Part shown: piece after piece, positions 9,271-16,515 of the stretch
How positions within the stretch are numbered: position 1 is the first letter of the stretch
Layout: each line of letters opens with the position of its first letter
Assembly (NCBI RefSeq): GCF_900102795.1
Contig: NZ_FMWG01000018.1
Span: forward strand, 1-48,795
Direction: 5' to 3'
Origin: Epibacterium ulvae
Lineage (GTDB): Bacteria; Pseudomonadota; Alphaproteobacteria; Rhodobacterales; Rhodobacteraceae
DNA length: 48,795 nucleotides
Notes under the pieces: model-generated
The model's input: only the letters and a program-made list of their open reading frames with translations
Databases searched by the model: none
Told to the model about the DNA's origin: nothing
Position numbers and translations under genes: made by a program

Positions 9271-10503
9271 ATGACAACAAGACTGTGGGCGGCACTTTGC
9301 GCAGGGATGTTTTTTCTGACTGGTGTAAATGCACAAGAATTCAGCGGGTTGGCACGTGTTGTTGCCGATGATAGTACGATTGTGGACAAAGGTGCGGGGG
9401 TTGAGATTACGTTGACGCTTAGCCAGGGTGTCCCCTATCGGCTCTTTACGCTGGATGAGCCATGGCGTCTTGTTTTAGACTTTCAGGAAGTGGATTGGAC
9501 TGGGTTAAATGCGGCCCGTTTTCTGGCAACCGATCGCGTTTCTGACGTGCAATTTGGTGGCTACGTGCCCGGCTGGTCGCGTCTGGTTCTGGAAATGGTG
9601 GAGCCGCTTGCAGTTCATCAGGTTGGATTGAATGTTGATCCAGTCACCGCTCAAGCGCGTTTGGGAATTACCCTTGTTGAGACGACAGCAGAGGCTTTTG
9701 AGCAAAACACTGGCGCGCCCCGCGATGCGCGCTGGGATTTGCCAACGCCGGCACCATTGAATGGCCCTGTTGTGGAAGACGAAGAGCGGCGTGTTCGTAT
9801 CGTTTTAGATCCGGGCCACGGTGGAATTGATCCCGGAGCAGAAGCGAGTGTTGGGGCACAGAAGCTCGAAGAAAAAGACCTGATGCTAACCTTTGCACGC
9901 GAGTTGGCCGAGGTCTTGCTGCGATCAGGACAGTTTGATGTCCAGTTGACGCGGAATGGTGATTATTTTGTTTCGCTGGAACGCCGCGTGGCGCTGGCGC
10001 ATCAAGCAAGAGCTGATCTGTTTCTATCACTACATGCCGATAGCCTTTCACAAGGTCAGGCGCATGGCTCCACAGTTTATACATTGTCCAAAGAAGCTTC
10101 TGATGTTGCGTCAGCCAAATTGGCAGAGCGGCAGGATCGTTCGGATCTATTATCGGGAACGGACCTAAGCCAAGCTGATGATATCGTGACAGACGTCTTG
10201 CTTGATCTGGCCCGGCTTGAGACCCATCCGCGGTCTGAGGCCCTGGCGGAGGCGGTTGCTGATGGGTTGGCGCAACAAGGTGGTCCGATGAACAGGAGAC
10301 CAATCAGGTCTGCGGGGTTTTCTGTATTGAAATCAGCGGATATTCCTTCGATCTTGCTGGAGGTCGGGTTTTTATCAAGCCCTCGTGATCTGGAGAACTT
10401 AACCAATCCAAAGTGGCGTCAGCGCGCATCACAGGGAATACTCAACGGATTGCTCCAATGGCGTGATCAGGATTTGGCGCAAAAATCGCTCGTACGTCAA
10501 TGA
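9271..10503 (+). CDS. periplasmic N-acetylmuramoyl-L-alanine amidase (AMIN + Amidase_3)
   Basis: An AmiC-like wall hydrolase of 410 residues that cleaves the MurNAc-L-Ala bond during cell separation. A signal peptide ends near VNAQ (about 21). An N-terminal AMIN domain (about 25-130) should target the septum or peptidoglycan. The zinc amidase domain (about 175-395) has DPGHGGIDPG with His183, EEKDL with the metal Glu near 201, the zinc His in LSLHADS, and the catalytic Glu in LLEVGFLSS. The RBS AGGTGG lies just before the ATG. It is followed by the PBP1A gene, so this is a peptidoglycan locus. In enteric bacteria such amidases need EnvC/NlpD activators; none is present here. Confidence 0.93.
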   Translation: MTTRLWAALCAGMFFLTGVNAQEFSGLARVVADDSTIVDKGAGVEITLTLSQGVPYRLFTLDEPWRLVLDFQEVDWTGLNAARFLATDRVSDVQFGGYVPGWSRLVLEMVEPLAVHQVGLNVDPVTAQARLGITLVETTAEAFEQNTGAPRDARWDLPTPAPLNGPVVEDEERRVRIVLDPGHGGIDPGAEASVGAQKLEEKDLMLTFARELAEVLLRSGQFDVQLTRNGDYFVSLERRVALAHQARADLFLSLHADSLSQGQAHGSTVYTLSKEASDVASAKLAERQDRSDLLSGTDLSQADDIVTDVLLDLARLETHPRSEALAEAVADGLAQQGGPMNRRPIRSAGFSVLKSADIPSILLEVGFLSSPRDLENLTNPKWRQRASQGILNGLLQWRDQDLAQKSLVRQ

Positions 10504-10622
10504 GTTGCGTAGATTGTGTCGTTGTTCAACCATAGGCATTTTGGCTTGGTAGAGTTGAAGGTGTGCTCGCGAAAATATGTTAAGATGAGGTTCAGATCTG
10601 GCAATTCCTTGCTGGTCTCGTT

Positions 10623-10651
10623 TTGACCCTGCGCGCCAAGGCGCGTATATA
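10623..10651 (+). promoter_or_regulatory. sigma-70-type promoter of the PBP1A gene with a dyad in the spacer
   Basis: TTGACC (10623-10628) and TATATA (10646-10651) are separated by exactly 17 bases. The predicted transcript starts near 10658-10660, which leaves a usable leader only for the GTG start at 10680. The spacer contains the perfect inverted repeat CGCGCC-AA-GGCGCG (10632-10645), which could be an operator or simply a GC-rich spacer. Confidence 0.7.
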
Positions 10652-10679
10652 GACGCAACCCTGTATGAAAGGCGACGGC

Positions 10680-13184
10680 GTGCTTAGGTTCATATTTTCC
10701 TTTTTCGGTTCTATCTTTAGCCTGATTACGATGGGAATTGCGGCGATTGCCTTAACCATCGGCGCGGTCTTTTGGGTCTATGGTCGCGATTTGCCCAGCC
10801 ATGAATCTTTAGCGCAATATCAACCGCCGACGATCAGCCGGATTTATTCGGGTGAGGGGGCATTGATCGACGAATTTGCAAAAGAACGTCGGTTGTTTAC
10901 GTCTGCCGAGGATGTGCCTGCGCTGATCAAGCAGGCCTTTATTTCTGCGGAAGACAAGAACTTTTACACCCACCAAGGCTACGATATGCGGGGGATTGCT
11001 GCTGCTGGCGTCGAAGCGGTGCGCTCTCGTGGGAGCAATGTGCGTGGAGCCTCGACCATTACGCAGCAGGTGATGAAGAATTTCCTGTTGGATGGCAGTC
11101 GTCGGGCTGAGCGTAAGATCAAAGAGATTATTCTGGCCTCACGACTGGAAGAAACTCTGGATAAAGAGGCTATCCTTGAACTTTACCTAAATGAGATCTT
11201 TCTTGGCCAAAACTCATATGGTGTAACAGCTGCCGCGCAGACCTATTTCAACAAAACTCTGGGTGAGCTGGTTCCGCATGAGGCAGCTATGTTGGCGTCC
11301 TTACCCAAAGCGCCATCAGATTTTCATCCAGTGCGACGCAAAGACCGTCTGTTGCAACGTCGCAATTTTGTTCTGAAAGAAATGATGGAGAACGGCTACA
11401 TCAGCGAAGCCGTTTACGAGGTTGAACGCCAGCAGCCGTTGAGAACTGTTCAAAATGGAGACTTTCAAAGCTTCCGGACAGTTTTGCCGCCGCGTGATTA
11501 CTTTACCGATGAGATCCGTCGTCAGTTGTCTGATGATTTCGGAGAAGGAGAGTTCTTTACCGGTGGGTTTACGGTGCGGGCAACTATTGACCACGAGATG
11601 CAGGCCGAAGCTGCAGTGGCGCTTCGGAAGGAACTGGAAAAGTTTGATCGTAACAAGGGCTTGTGGCGCGGTACAAAGGTTAAACTGCCGATCGAAGCAC
11701 TGAATGCAGAAGAAACTTGGCGTAAAGAACTGGCAAACGCCAGTGTGCCCCGTGATATTGAGCTGAATGGTACCTGGTATCCGGCCGTAGTGCTTGGGAT
11801 TGAGGATCAAACACTCACTGTTGGGATCGAAAAACAAGAGGGTACCGGGACTGTACCGCGCTCTGACATCCGGTGGATGAAAGGCAATTTCTTTGACAAT
11901 TTTGCCGAGGGTGATGTTGTTTTAGTGCGGGCCATCACAAACAACGATGGAAGTTTTAGCAATTGGTCACTGCGTCAGGTACCCGAAGTACAAGGCGGCT
12001 TTGTGGCGATGGATGTAAACTCTGGTCGTGTGTTGGCCATGCAGGGTGGGTTTTCCTATCAGCATTCCGTCTTTAATCGTGCGACACAGGCCCAGCGACA
12101 ACCGGGTTCTAGTTTTAAACCCTTTGTCTATGCTGCCGCGCTTGATAGTGGGTATAGCCCGGCAACGATTGTGGTTGACGCACCGATTGAGATCAATACG
12201 CCTCAAGGATTGTGGCGCCCTAAAAACTCATCGAATAAATTTTATGGGCCAACACCTTTGCGCACTGGGATTGAGCAATCCCGGAACCTGATGACCATTC
12301 GCCTTGCGGAAGAGGTGAGCATGGAGGTGATTGCGGGGTATGCAGAGCGCTTTGGTGTCTATGACAATATGGGCGCTTATCTTGCTAATTCGCTTGGTGC
12401 AGAAGAGACTACACTGTATCAAATGGTGGCTGCATACGCGATGTTTGCCAACGGAGGAGAGCGAGTCGAGCCGACCTTGGTAGACCGGATCCAGGATCGG
12501 TCTGGGCGAACGATTTACCGTCATGACGACCGTAATTGTGTAGATTGCACAATCCCAGCACTGCCTGCGGGTGAAGCACCTCGTATTGTCACCAATCGTG
12601 AGCAGGTGATGGATCCTATTACAGCCTACCAACTGACGTCGATGATGAAAGGCGTTGTGGATCGGGGGACCGCAAGTAGCCATATCAATTTGCCGGTACC
12701 GACCGCTGGTAAGACCGGAACAACCAATGATTCACGCGATGCATGGTTTGTCGGTTTTACATCCAATATCGTGGCGGGATGTTATATCGGATATGACAAT
12801 CCGCGTCCAATGGGCCGGGGCGCCTATGGGGGAACCCTTTGTGGGCCAGTGTTCCAGCAGTTCATGACCAAAGCGACGGAAAAATACGGTGGCGGTCCTT
12901 TTGCCGTGCCCGAAGGTGGTCGCTTTATCAAGATTGATCGTTTTACTGGGTCGCGCCTGTCGGATGATGCAAGCGGAGCGTATGTTGTGTCCGAATATTT
13001 CCGCGACGGGGAAGAGCCAATCTTTGGAGTCTCTTATGATGGTGGCTTTGCAATTGGGTCAAATCTGCCGCTTGTCGAAGAGGTCCGCCAGTCTGGCCGT
13101 AAAGTGAAGACTTCAAGTGGTGGTACTGCTGTATTGGGACCAAAAGCCAGCTTCGGAACGATTAGTTCCGGCGGTTTGTACTGA
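10680..13184 (+). CDS. mrcA: penicillin-binding protein 1A (bifunctional transglycosylase/transpeptidase)
   Basis: A class A PBP of 834 residues that polymerises and cross-links peptidoglycan at the inner membrane. The order is: N-terminal membrane helix (about 2-32), GT51 transglycosylase with EDKNFYTHQGYD, GASTITQQVMKNFLL and LNEIFLGQNSYG, an inserted OB-like domain, then the transpeptidase with SSFK at 477-480 (nucleophile Ser477), the SRN motif, and KTGTTND from Lys678. The start GTG 10680 has AAAGG at good spacing and fits the promoter; an ATG at 10665 would leave almost no leader. It follows the amidase gene but has its own promoter. Confidence 0.95.
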   Translation: MLRFIFSFFGSIFSLITMGIAAIALTIGAVFWVYGRDLPSHESLAQYQPPTISRIYSGEGALIDEFAKERRLFTSAEDVPALIKQAFISAEDKNFYTHQGYDMRGIAAAGVEAVRSRGSNVRGASTITQQVMKNFLLDGSRRAERKIKEIILASRLEETLDKEAILELYLNEIFLGQNSYGVTAAAQTYFNKTLGELVPHEAAMLASLPKAPSDFHPVRRKDRLLQRRNFVLKEMMENGYISEAVYEVERQQPLRTVQNGDFQSFRTVLPPRDYFTDEIRRQLSDDFGEGEFFTGGFTVRATIDHEMQAEAAVALRKELEKFDRNKGLWRGTKVKLPIEALNAEETWRKELANASVPRDIELNGTWYPAVVLGIEDQTLTVGIEKQEGTGTVPRSDIRWMKGNFFDNFAEGDVVLVRAITNNDGSFSNWSLRQVPEVQGGFVAMDVNSGRVLAMQGGFSYQHSVFNRATQAQRQPGSSFKPFVYAAALDSGYSPATIVVDAPIEINTPQGLWRPKNSSNKFYGPTPLRTGIEQSRNLMTIRLAEEVSMEVIAGYAERFGVYDNMGAYLANSLGAEETTLYQMVAAYAMFANGGERVEPTLVDRIQDRSGRTIYRHDDRNCVDCTIPALPAGEAPRIVTNREQVMDPITAYQLTSMMKGVVDRGTASSHINLPVPTAGKTGTTNDSRDAWFVGFTSNIVAGCYIGYDNPRPMGRGAYGGTLCGPVFQQFMTKATEKYGGGPFAVPEGGRFIKIDRFTGSRLSDDASGAYVVSEYFRDGEEPIFGVSYDGGFAIGSNLPLVEEVRQSGRKVKTSSGGTAVLGPKASFGTISSGGLY

Positions 13185-13201
13185 TTTAAGATGTGATTGA
13201 T

Positions 13202-13224
13202 GCAAGCTGCCATGTGCAGCTTGC
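13202..13224 (+). other. perfect stem-loop after the PBP1A gene
   Basis: GCAAGCTGC (13202-13210) and GCAGCTTGC (13216-13224) form a 9-bp stem with a CATGT loop. No T-run follows, so it is either a weak or factor-dependent end of the PBP1A transcript or a leader structure for prfB, which starts 70 bases further on. Confidence 0.5.
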
Positions 13225-13293
13225 TCCTGCGCCGGGGCTGGGGTATCACGCCAGCCTGAACCCCTCGTCTAAACTGAGTGACAGGAAACGACC

Positions 13294-14421
13294 ATGCGCG
13301 CCGAGACACAAAATATCGTGGCCGAAATTGAAAACTCTCTGGAGCTGCTCGCCCAGCGGATGAATTGGGAAACGGCCCAATATCGTCTGGAAGAGTTTGA
13401 CGCGCGCGTAGAAGATCCCAATCTTTGGGATGACCCTGATGCAGCTCAGAAACTGATGCGTGAGCGTCAGAACCTGCTCGACGCGATGAATACTTACAAG
13501 GGTATTCAACAGGATCTGACTGACAATATCGAGCTTATCGAGCTGGGTGAGATGGAAGAGGATGATGAGGTTGTTGCCGAAGCAGAGGACACGCTGAAAG
13601 CGCTGAAGATTACAGCTGCTGAGAAAGAGCTTGAAGCGCTGTTGAACGGCGAAGCGGACAGCAACGACACATTTCTTGAGATCAACTCTGGGGCCGGTGG
13701 GACAGAAAGCTGCGATTGGGCATCGATGCTGGCGCGTATGTATGTGCGTTGGGCTGAGAAAAAGGGGTATAAGGTCGAATTGCAGTCCGAGACAGCGGGC
13801 GAAGAGGCGGGCATTAAATCGGCAGCCTACAAGATCTCAGGTCATAATGCTTATGGCTGGTTGAAGTCAGAAAGTGGCGTACATCGCTTGGTACGAATTT
13901 CCCCTTACGATTCTGCAGCTAAGCGCCATACTTCGTTTAGCTCAGTGTGGGTTTACCCGGTCGTGGATGACAATATTGAAATTGAAGTGAACCCGGCGGA
14001 TATTCGGATCGATACCTATCGCTCTTCAGGTGCGGGTGGACAGCACGTAAACACAACGGACTCCGCTGTTCGGATTACCCACAATCCAACTGGGATTGTT
14101 GTGACGTCGTCTGAGAAATCACAACACCAAAACCGTGATATCGCGATGAAAGCACTGAAATCGCGACTGTATCAATTGGAATTGGATCGACGGAATGCAG
14201 ATATCAACGCTGCGCATGAATCCAAAGGTGATGCAGGATGGGGCAACCAGATCCGTTCATACGTGTTGCAGCCCTATCAAATGGTAAAAGATCTCAGAAC
14301 CTCACATGAGACCTCCGATACCAAAGGGGTACTGGATGGGGATTTGGATGGGTTTATGGCGGCGACGCTGGCCATGGATGTATCTGGTAAAAGCCGGTCT
14401 GAAGCACAAGCGGACGAGTAA
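13294..14421 (+). CDS. prfB: peptide chain release factor 2
   Basis: RF2 of 375 residues, which reads UGA/UAA stop codons and triggers peptide release. The N-terminal helical domain is followed by the GGQ loop [14 protein letters not shown] at about 243-256 (GGQ 248-250), which is methylated at Gln in many bacteria. The recognition tripeptide in domain 2 is SPY (203-205) in RISPYDS, where enteric RF2 has SPF. The reading frame is continuous from the ATG, so the +1 programmed frameshift known from E. coli prfB is absent. The gene is convergent with the XRE regulator gene 34 bases downstream. Confidence 0.96.
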   Translation: MRAETQNIVAEIENSLELLAQRMNWETAQYRLEEFDARVEDPNLWDDPDAAQKLMRERQNLLDAMNTYKGIQQDLTDNIELIELGEMEEDDEVVAEAEDTLKALKITAAEKELEALLNGEADSNDTFLEINSGAGGTESCDWASMLARMYVRWAEKKGYKVELQSETAGEEAGIKSAAYKISGHNAYGWLKSESGVHRLVRISPYDSAAKRHTSFSSVWVYPVVDDNIEIEVNPADIRIDTYRSSGAGGQHVNTTDSAVRITHNPTGIVVTSSEKSQHQNRDIAMKALKSRLYQLELDRRNADINAAHESKGDAGWGNQIRSYVLQPYQMVKDLRTSHETSDTKGVLDGDLDGFMAATLAMDVSGKSRSEAQADE

Positions 14422-14455
14422 GGCGACTCTACAGCGTAGATCGTTCGAGATGATC

Positions 14456-15250
14456 TTAACTTTCATCTGCTTTCAACAGATAGCGATGGAAAGGTTCCAG
14501 ATCTGACGCGTTCAAGAACCCTGATTTACGTGCGGTGGCTAGAATTTGGCCCGTGTTTTTGCCAAGATATTCGTAGACGATACGCGTGAGTGGCGGATCG
14601 TGTCTTTCTTCTCGGCCACCGCGTGTAATATGCCCACTCCAAAATTCAGTTTCTGCTAAAGGTGTGCGTGCGATAAATGTAAATTGTGAAATCTTAGCTG
14701 CTTTACGCGTGCTGACAATTGAAATTCCCTCGTCATGACGGACGGCATAGCCACGGAATTCTCTCAGGTCTTTATGTGTACGCAGGCCTTGGAATTGAAG
14801 TGTCTCACAGGGTTCAAAGTATCGGACATAGGTTGTGTTCTCACGGCCTCTGAAAATAAGGACTAAACCAGAGATATAGAAATTTGGTTTTAAAAAGCTG
14901 CTGCGGCTGTATCTAAACAGTCCTGAAGGTAGCTTTTTGGGAGGAAGGTCACTTACCGGTGCCCCAATAAACTCACGCAAGAAGGAGCCATTTAAGATCG
15001 TTTCTCGATCCCAGAGGGTCTCAACCGGTTCCAATAAAATTCTGGCATCAACGTCAAAGAAACTGCATATCCGGTCTAAGATATCAGGTCTCGGAAAACT
15101 CTCTCCTGAGAGATATCTATTGAACTGGGTGCGGTTAATTTCAAGCTTACGTGAGAGATCAGAAACAGAGGGGTGTTGTTCGCACAGTATACGTAAGTTA
15201 GTACTAAAAGTACTGCGAATATCACTAGGCGAACGTGTCCCATGTTTCAT
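14456..15250 (-). CDS. XRE-family transcriptional regulator
   Basis: A 264-residue DNA-binding protein. An N-terminal Cro/CI-type helix-turn-helix (about 15-70) is recognisable: LSRKLEINRTQFNRYLSGESFPRPDILDRICSFFDVD. The remaining 190 residues form a mixed alpha/beta domain that I do not recognise; it contains no catalytic motif I can name and may be a ligand-binding or dimerisation domain. The gene is divergent from a small cold-shock-fold-like gene, and the 239-base gap carries several inverted repeats suitable as operators, so it most likely regulates itself and that neighbour. There is no integrase, excisionase or lysis gene nearby, so a phage repressor role is not supported. Confidence 0.85.
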   Translation of the reverse strand: MKHGTRSPSDIRSTFSTNLRILCEQHPSVSDLSRKLEINRTQFNRYLSGESFPRPDILDRICSFFDVDARILLEPVETLWDRETILNGSFLREFIGAPVSDLPPKKLPSGLFRYSRSSFLKPNFYISGLVLIFRGRENTTYVRYFEPCETLQFQGLRTHKDLREFRGYAVRHDEGISIVSTRKAAKISQFTFIARTPLAETEFWSGHITRGGREERHDPPLTRIVYEYLGKNTGQILATARKSGFLNASDLEPFHRYLLKADES

Positions 15251-15300
15251 GAGGGCGAAGTCTTTCCTGTTTCTACTAGAGATTGCATTTCACCTATGAA

Positions 15301-15335
15301 AGTGTTGATTGCCTCTTTAGTCAACACTAGTTGAC
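15301..15335. promoter_or_regulatory. overlapping inverted repeats (GTTGA/TCAAC type), putative operator
   Basis: AGTGTTGA (15301-15308) and TCAACACT (15321-15328) are perfect inverted arms. GTCAAC (15320-15325) and GTTGAC (15330-15335) form a second, overlapping dyad that shares the middle half site. The cluster starts 51 bases upstream of the XRE gene start, as expected for an autoregulatory operator. Confidence 0.6.
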
Positions 15336-15349
15336 GCTATTCCGCATCA

Positions 15350-15393
15350 TTTGTGTTATTTTTTGTGTCATAGTTTTTCGAACATGACACAAA
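15350..15393. promoter_or_regulatory. TTTGTGTYAT repeats with a perfect 10-bp palindrome, putative operator
   Basis: TTTGTGTTAT (15350-15359) is followed 12 bases on by TTTGTGTCAT (15362-15371), whose exact reverse complement ATGACACAAA stands at 15384-15393. The inverted arms are separated by 12 bases, a centre-to-centre distance of 22 bases or about two helical turns. This is a typical layout for a dimeric HTH regulator, and the neighbouring XRE protein is the obvious candidate. Confidence 0.65.
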
Positions 15394-15429
15394 TGACCAA
15401 AGGTGTATTTGATTTTGAGTTATGGTATT

Positions 15430-15450
15430 TATTCAATTTACTAATGAATA
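15430..15450. promoter_or_regulatory. AT-rich inverted repeat near the small gene's start
   Basis: TATTCA (15430-15435) and TGAATA (15445-15450) are inverted arms 9 bases apart, 40 bases before the start of the small downstream gene. It could overlap that gene's promoter. Its short arms make chance occurrence in AT-rich DNA possible. Confidence 0.35.
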
Positions 15451-15489
15451 CGCTAATATCTTTAGAGTGTACGAATTGTTGGAGTGGCA

Positions 15490-15861
15490 ATGTTTGGTTA
15501 TATACTCTGGAGCGATCCGGCCATGACCCAGGCCATCATCTGGTCTGAGGATCAAGGCGATTTGGTGTTTTTTCAAGGTATAATGGGAGAAGTCAGCCGC
15601 CTAAGGAAAGGTGATTGCGTAACTTTTAGTCTAGAAATGCGAGATGGACGCCGGTACGCAAATGATTTGCTCAAAACGGAACAAACACTAGAAGTTGAAC
15701 TCGCAGATAATCTACAGCGCTGTGCGCAAGCTGCTTGTCAAGAAAACGCAGCTCCCGATGCGTATCGAGATGCTGCAAATGTTTTGACTTTTCCTACTGT
15801 GCCTCAATGTGCAGAACCGTTTGGCAGATGCTGTCGCAATCAACGCTGTTGTTCCTGCTAG
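15490..15861 (+). CDS. small protein with a cold-shock-domain-like N-terminus and Cys-rich tail
   Basis: I do not recognise this gene by name. The ATG at 15490 has GGAG 5 bases upstream and gives 123 residues. Residues 1-65 follow the beta-strand spacing of a cold-shock (OB) domain: GYILWSD at the first strand, then IIWSEDQGDLVFF, then LRKGDCVTFSLEM and ending RRYANDLLKTE. The aromatic RNP1/RNP2 residues of true CspA proteins are missing, so nucleic-acid binding is unproven. The last 17 residues contain six Cys (CAEPFGRCCRNQRCCSC), unlike the rest; another frame reads NRLADAVAINAVVPASRVS over the same bases, so a frameshift is possible. It is divergent from the XRE gene and convergent with ilvN. 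Confidence 0.65.
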   Translation: MFGYILWSDPAMTQAIIWSEDQGDLVFFQGIMGEVSRLRKGDCVTFSLEMRDGRRYANDLLKTEQTLEVELADNLQRCAQAACQENAAPDAYRDAANVLTFPTVPQCAEPFGRCCRNQRCCSC

Positions 15862-15870
15862 TAGGGTATC

Positions 15871-16437
15871 TTAGTCGTTTTCACCACGGAGCAGGGCTGC
15901 AATGCCAGTTCTGGCGACTTCAGTCAGACCGAGCGGGCGCATTAAATCCGCGAAAGCATCAATTTTCTTTGATGCGCCTGTAATCTCGAAGATAAAGCTC
16001 GACAATGTGCTGTCGACGACATTTGCGCGGAAGATATCTGCCAAACGCAGTGCCTCAACGCGTTTGTCTCCTTCACCGACAACTTTGAAAATTGCGAGTT
16101 CACGCTCTACTGATGGTCCTTCGACTGTTAGATCATGCACTTCGTGAACGGGTACGATACGGCCAAGTTGCGCTTTGATTTGCTCAATAACTTGGGGCGT
16201 ACCAGTCGTCACAATAGTGATGCGGCTCAGGTGGCCTGTGTGATCCACTTCAGCCACTGTCAGACTTTCGATGTTGTATCCACGACCTGAGAACAGGCCT
16301 ATCACGCGCGCCAGAACACCGGGTTCATTTTCAACCAAAAGTGCAAGCGTATGACGCTCTTGGACGTCGGAAAAGTTCGGCCGTAGATTATAGGCGGAAT
16401 GGCGGGTGGAGCCTTTTTTGATATGTAGTGCAGACAT
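15871..16437 (-). CDS. ilvN: acetolactate synthase small (regulatory) subunit
   Basis: The regulatory subunit of acetohydroxyacid synthase, 188 residues, which activates the catalytic subunit and confers feedback inhibition by valine. An N-terminal ACT domain is clear (HTLALLVENEPGVLARVIGLFSGRGYNIESL, split here only by reading), followed by the ALS_ss C-terminal domain with ELAIFKVV and the ending GLTEVARTGIAALLRG. The ATG has AAGGACAAG upstream. It lies 78 bases behind ilvB on the same strand, with a strong hairpin between them, so the two share the attenuated ilvB transcript. Confidence 0.96.
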   Translation of the reverse strand: MSALHIKKGSTRHSAYNLRPNFSDVQERHTLALLVENEPGVLARVIGLFSGRGYNIESLTVAEVDHTGHLSRITIVTTGTPQVIEQIKAQLGRIVPVHEVHDLTVEGPSVERELAIFKVVGEGDKRVEALRLADIFRANVVDSTLSSFIFEITGASKKIDAFADLMRPLGLTEVARTGIAALLRGEND

Positions 16438-16464
16438 TTATCTTGTCCTTATTCGGTTCCTGAT

Positions 16465-16488
16465 GGCCCGAAAGAGAGCTTTCGGGCC
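16465..16488 (-). other. intercistronic hairpin between ilvB and ilvN
   Basis: GGCCCGAAAG (16465-16474) and CTTTCGGGCC (16479-16488) form a perfect 10-bp stem with a 4-base loop. On the minus strand there is no T-run behind it, so it should not terminate; it may protect the ilvB message or tune the ilvB to ilvN ratio. Confidence 0.6.
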
Positions 16489-16515
16489 GTTTTGGGTTTC
16501 AGAAACGGGTATTGA

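Noticed and set aside
9668-10303. 211-residue open frame antisense to the amidase gene
   Set aside because: It lies fully opposite a gene with complete AMIN and Amidase_3 motifs, has no RBS and has a low-complexity His/Gln/Pro composition typical of shadow frames.
11316-11837. 173-residue antisense frame in the PBP1A gene
   Set aside because: It lies opposite the linker and OB-like region of an intact PBP1A and has no RBS or domain signature.
13294-13400. programmed +1 frameshift in prfB as in E. coli
   Set aside because: The frame is continuous from the ATG and no in-frame UGA with an upstream Shine-Dalgarno element is present.
14456-15250. prophage repressor as part of a phage remnant
   Set aside because: No integrase, attachment-site repeat, excisionase or structural gene is found on either side; neighbours are prfB and ilvN.
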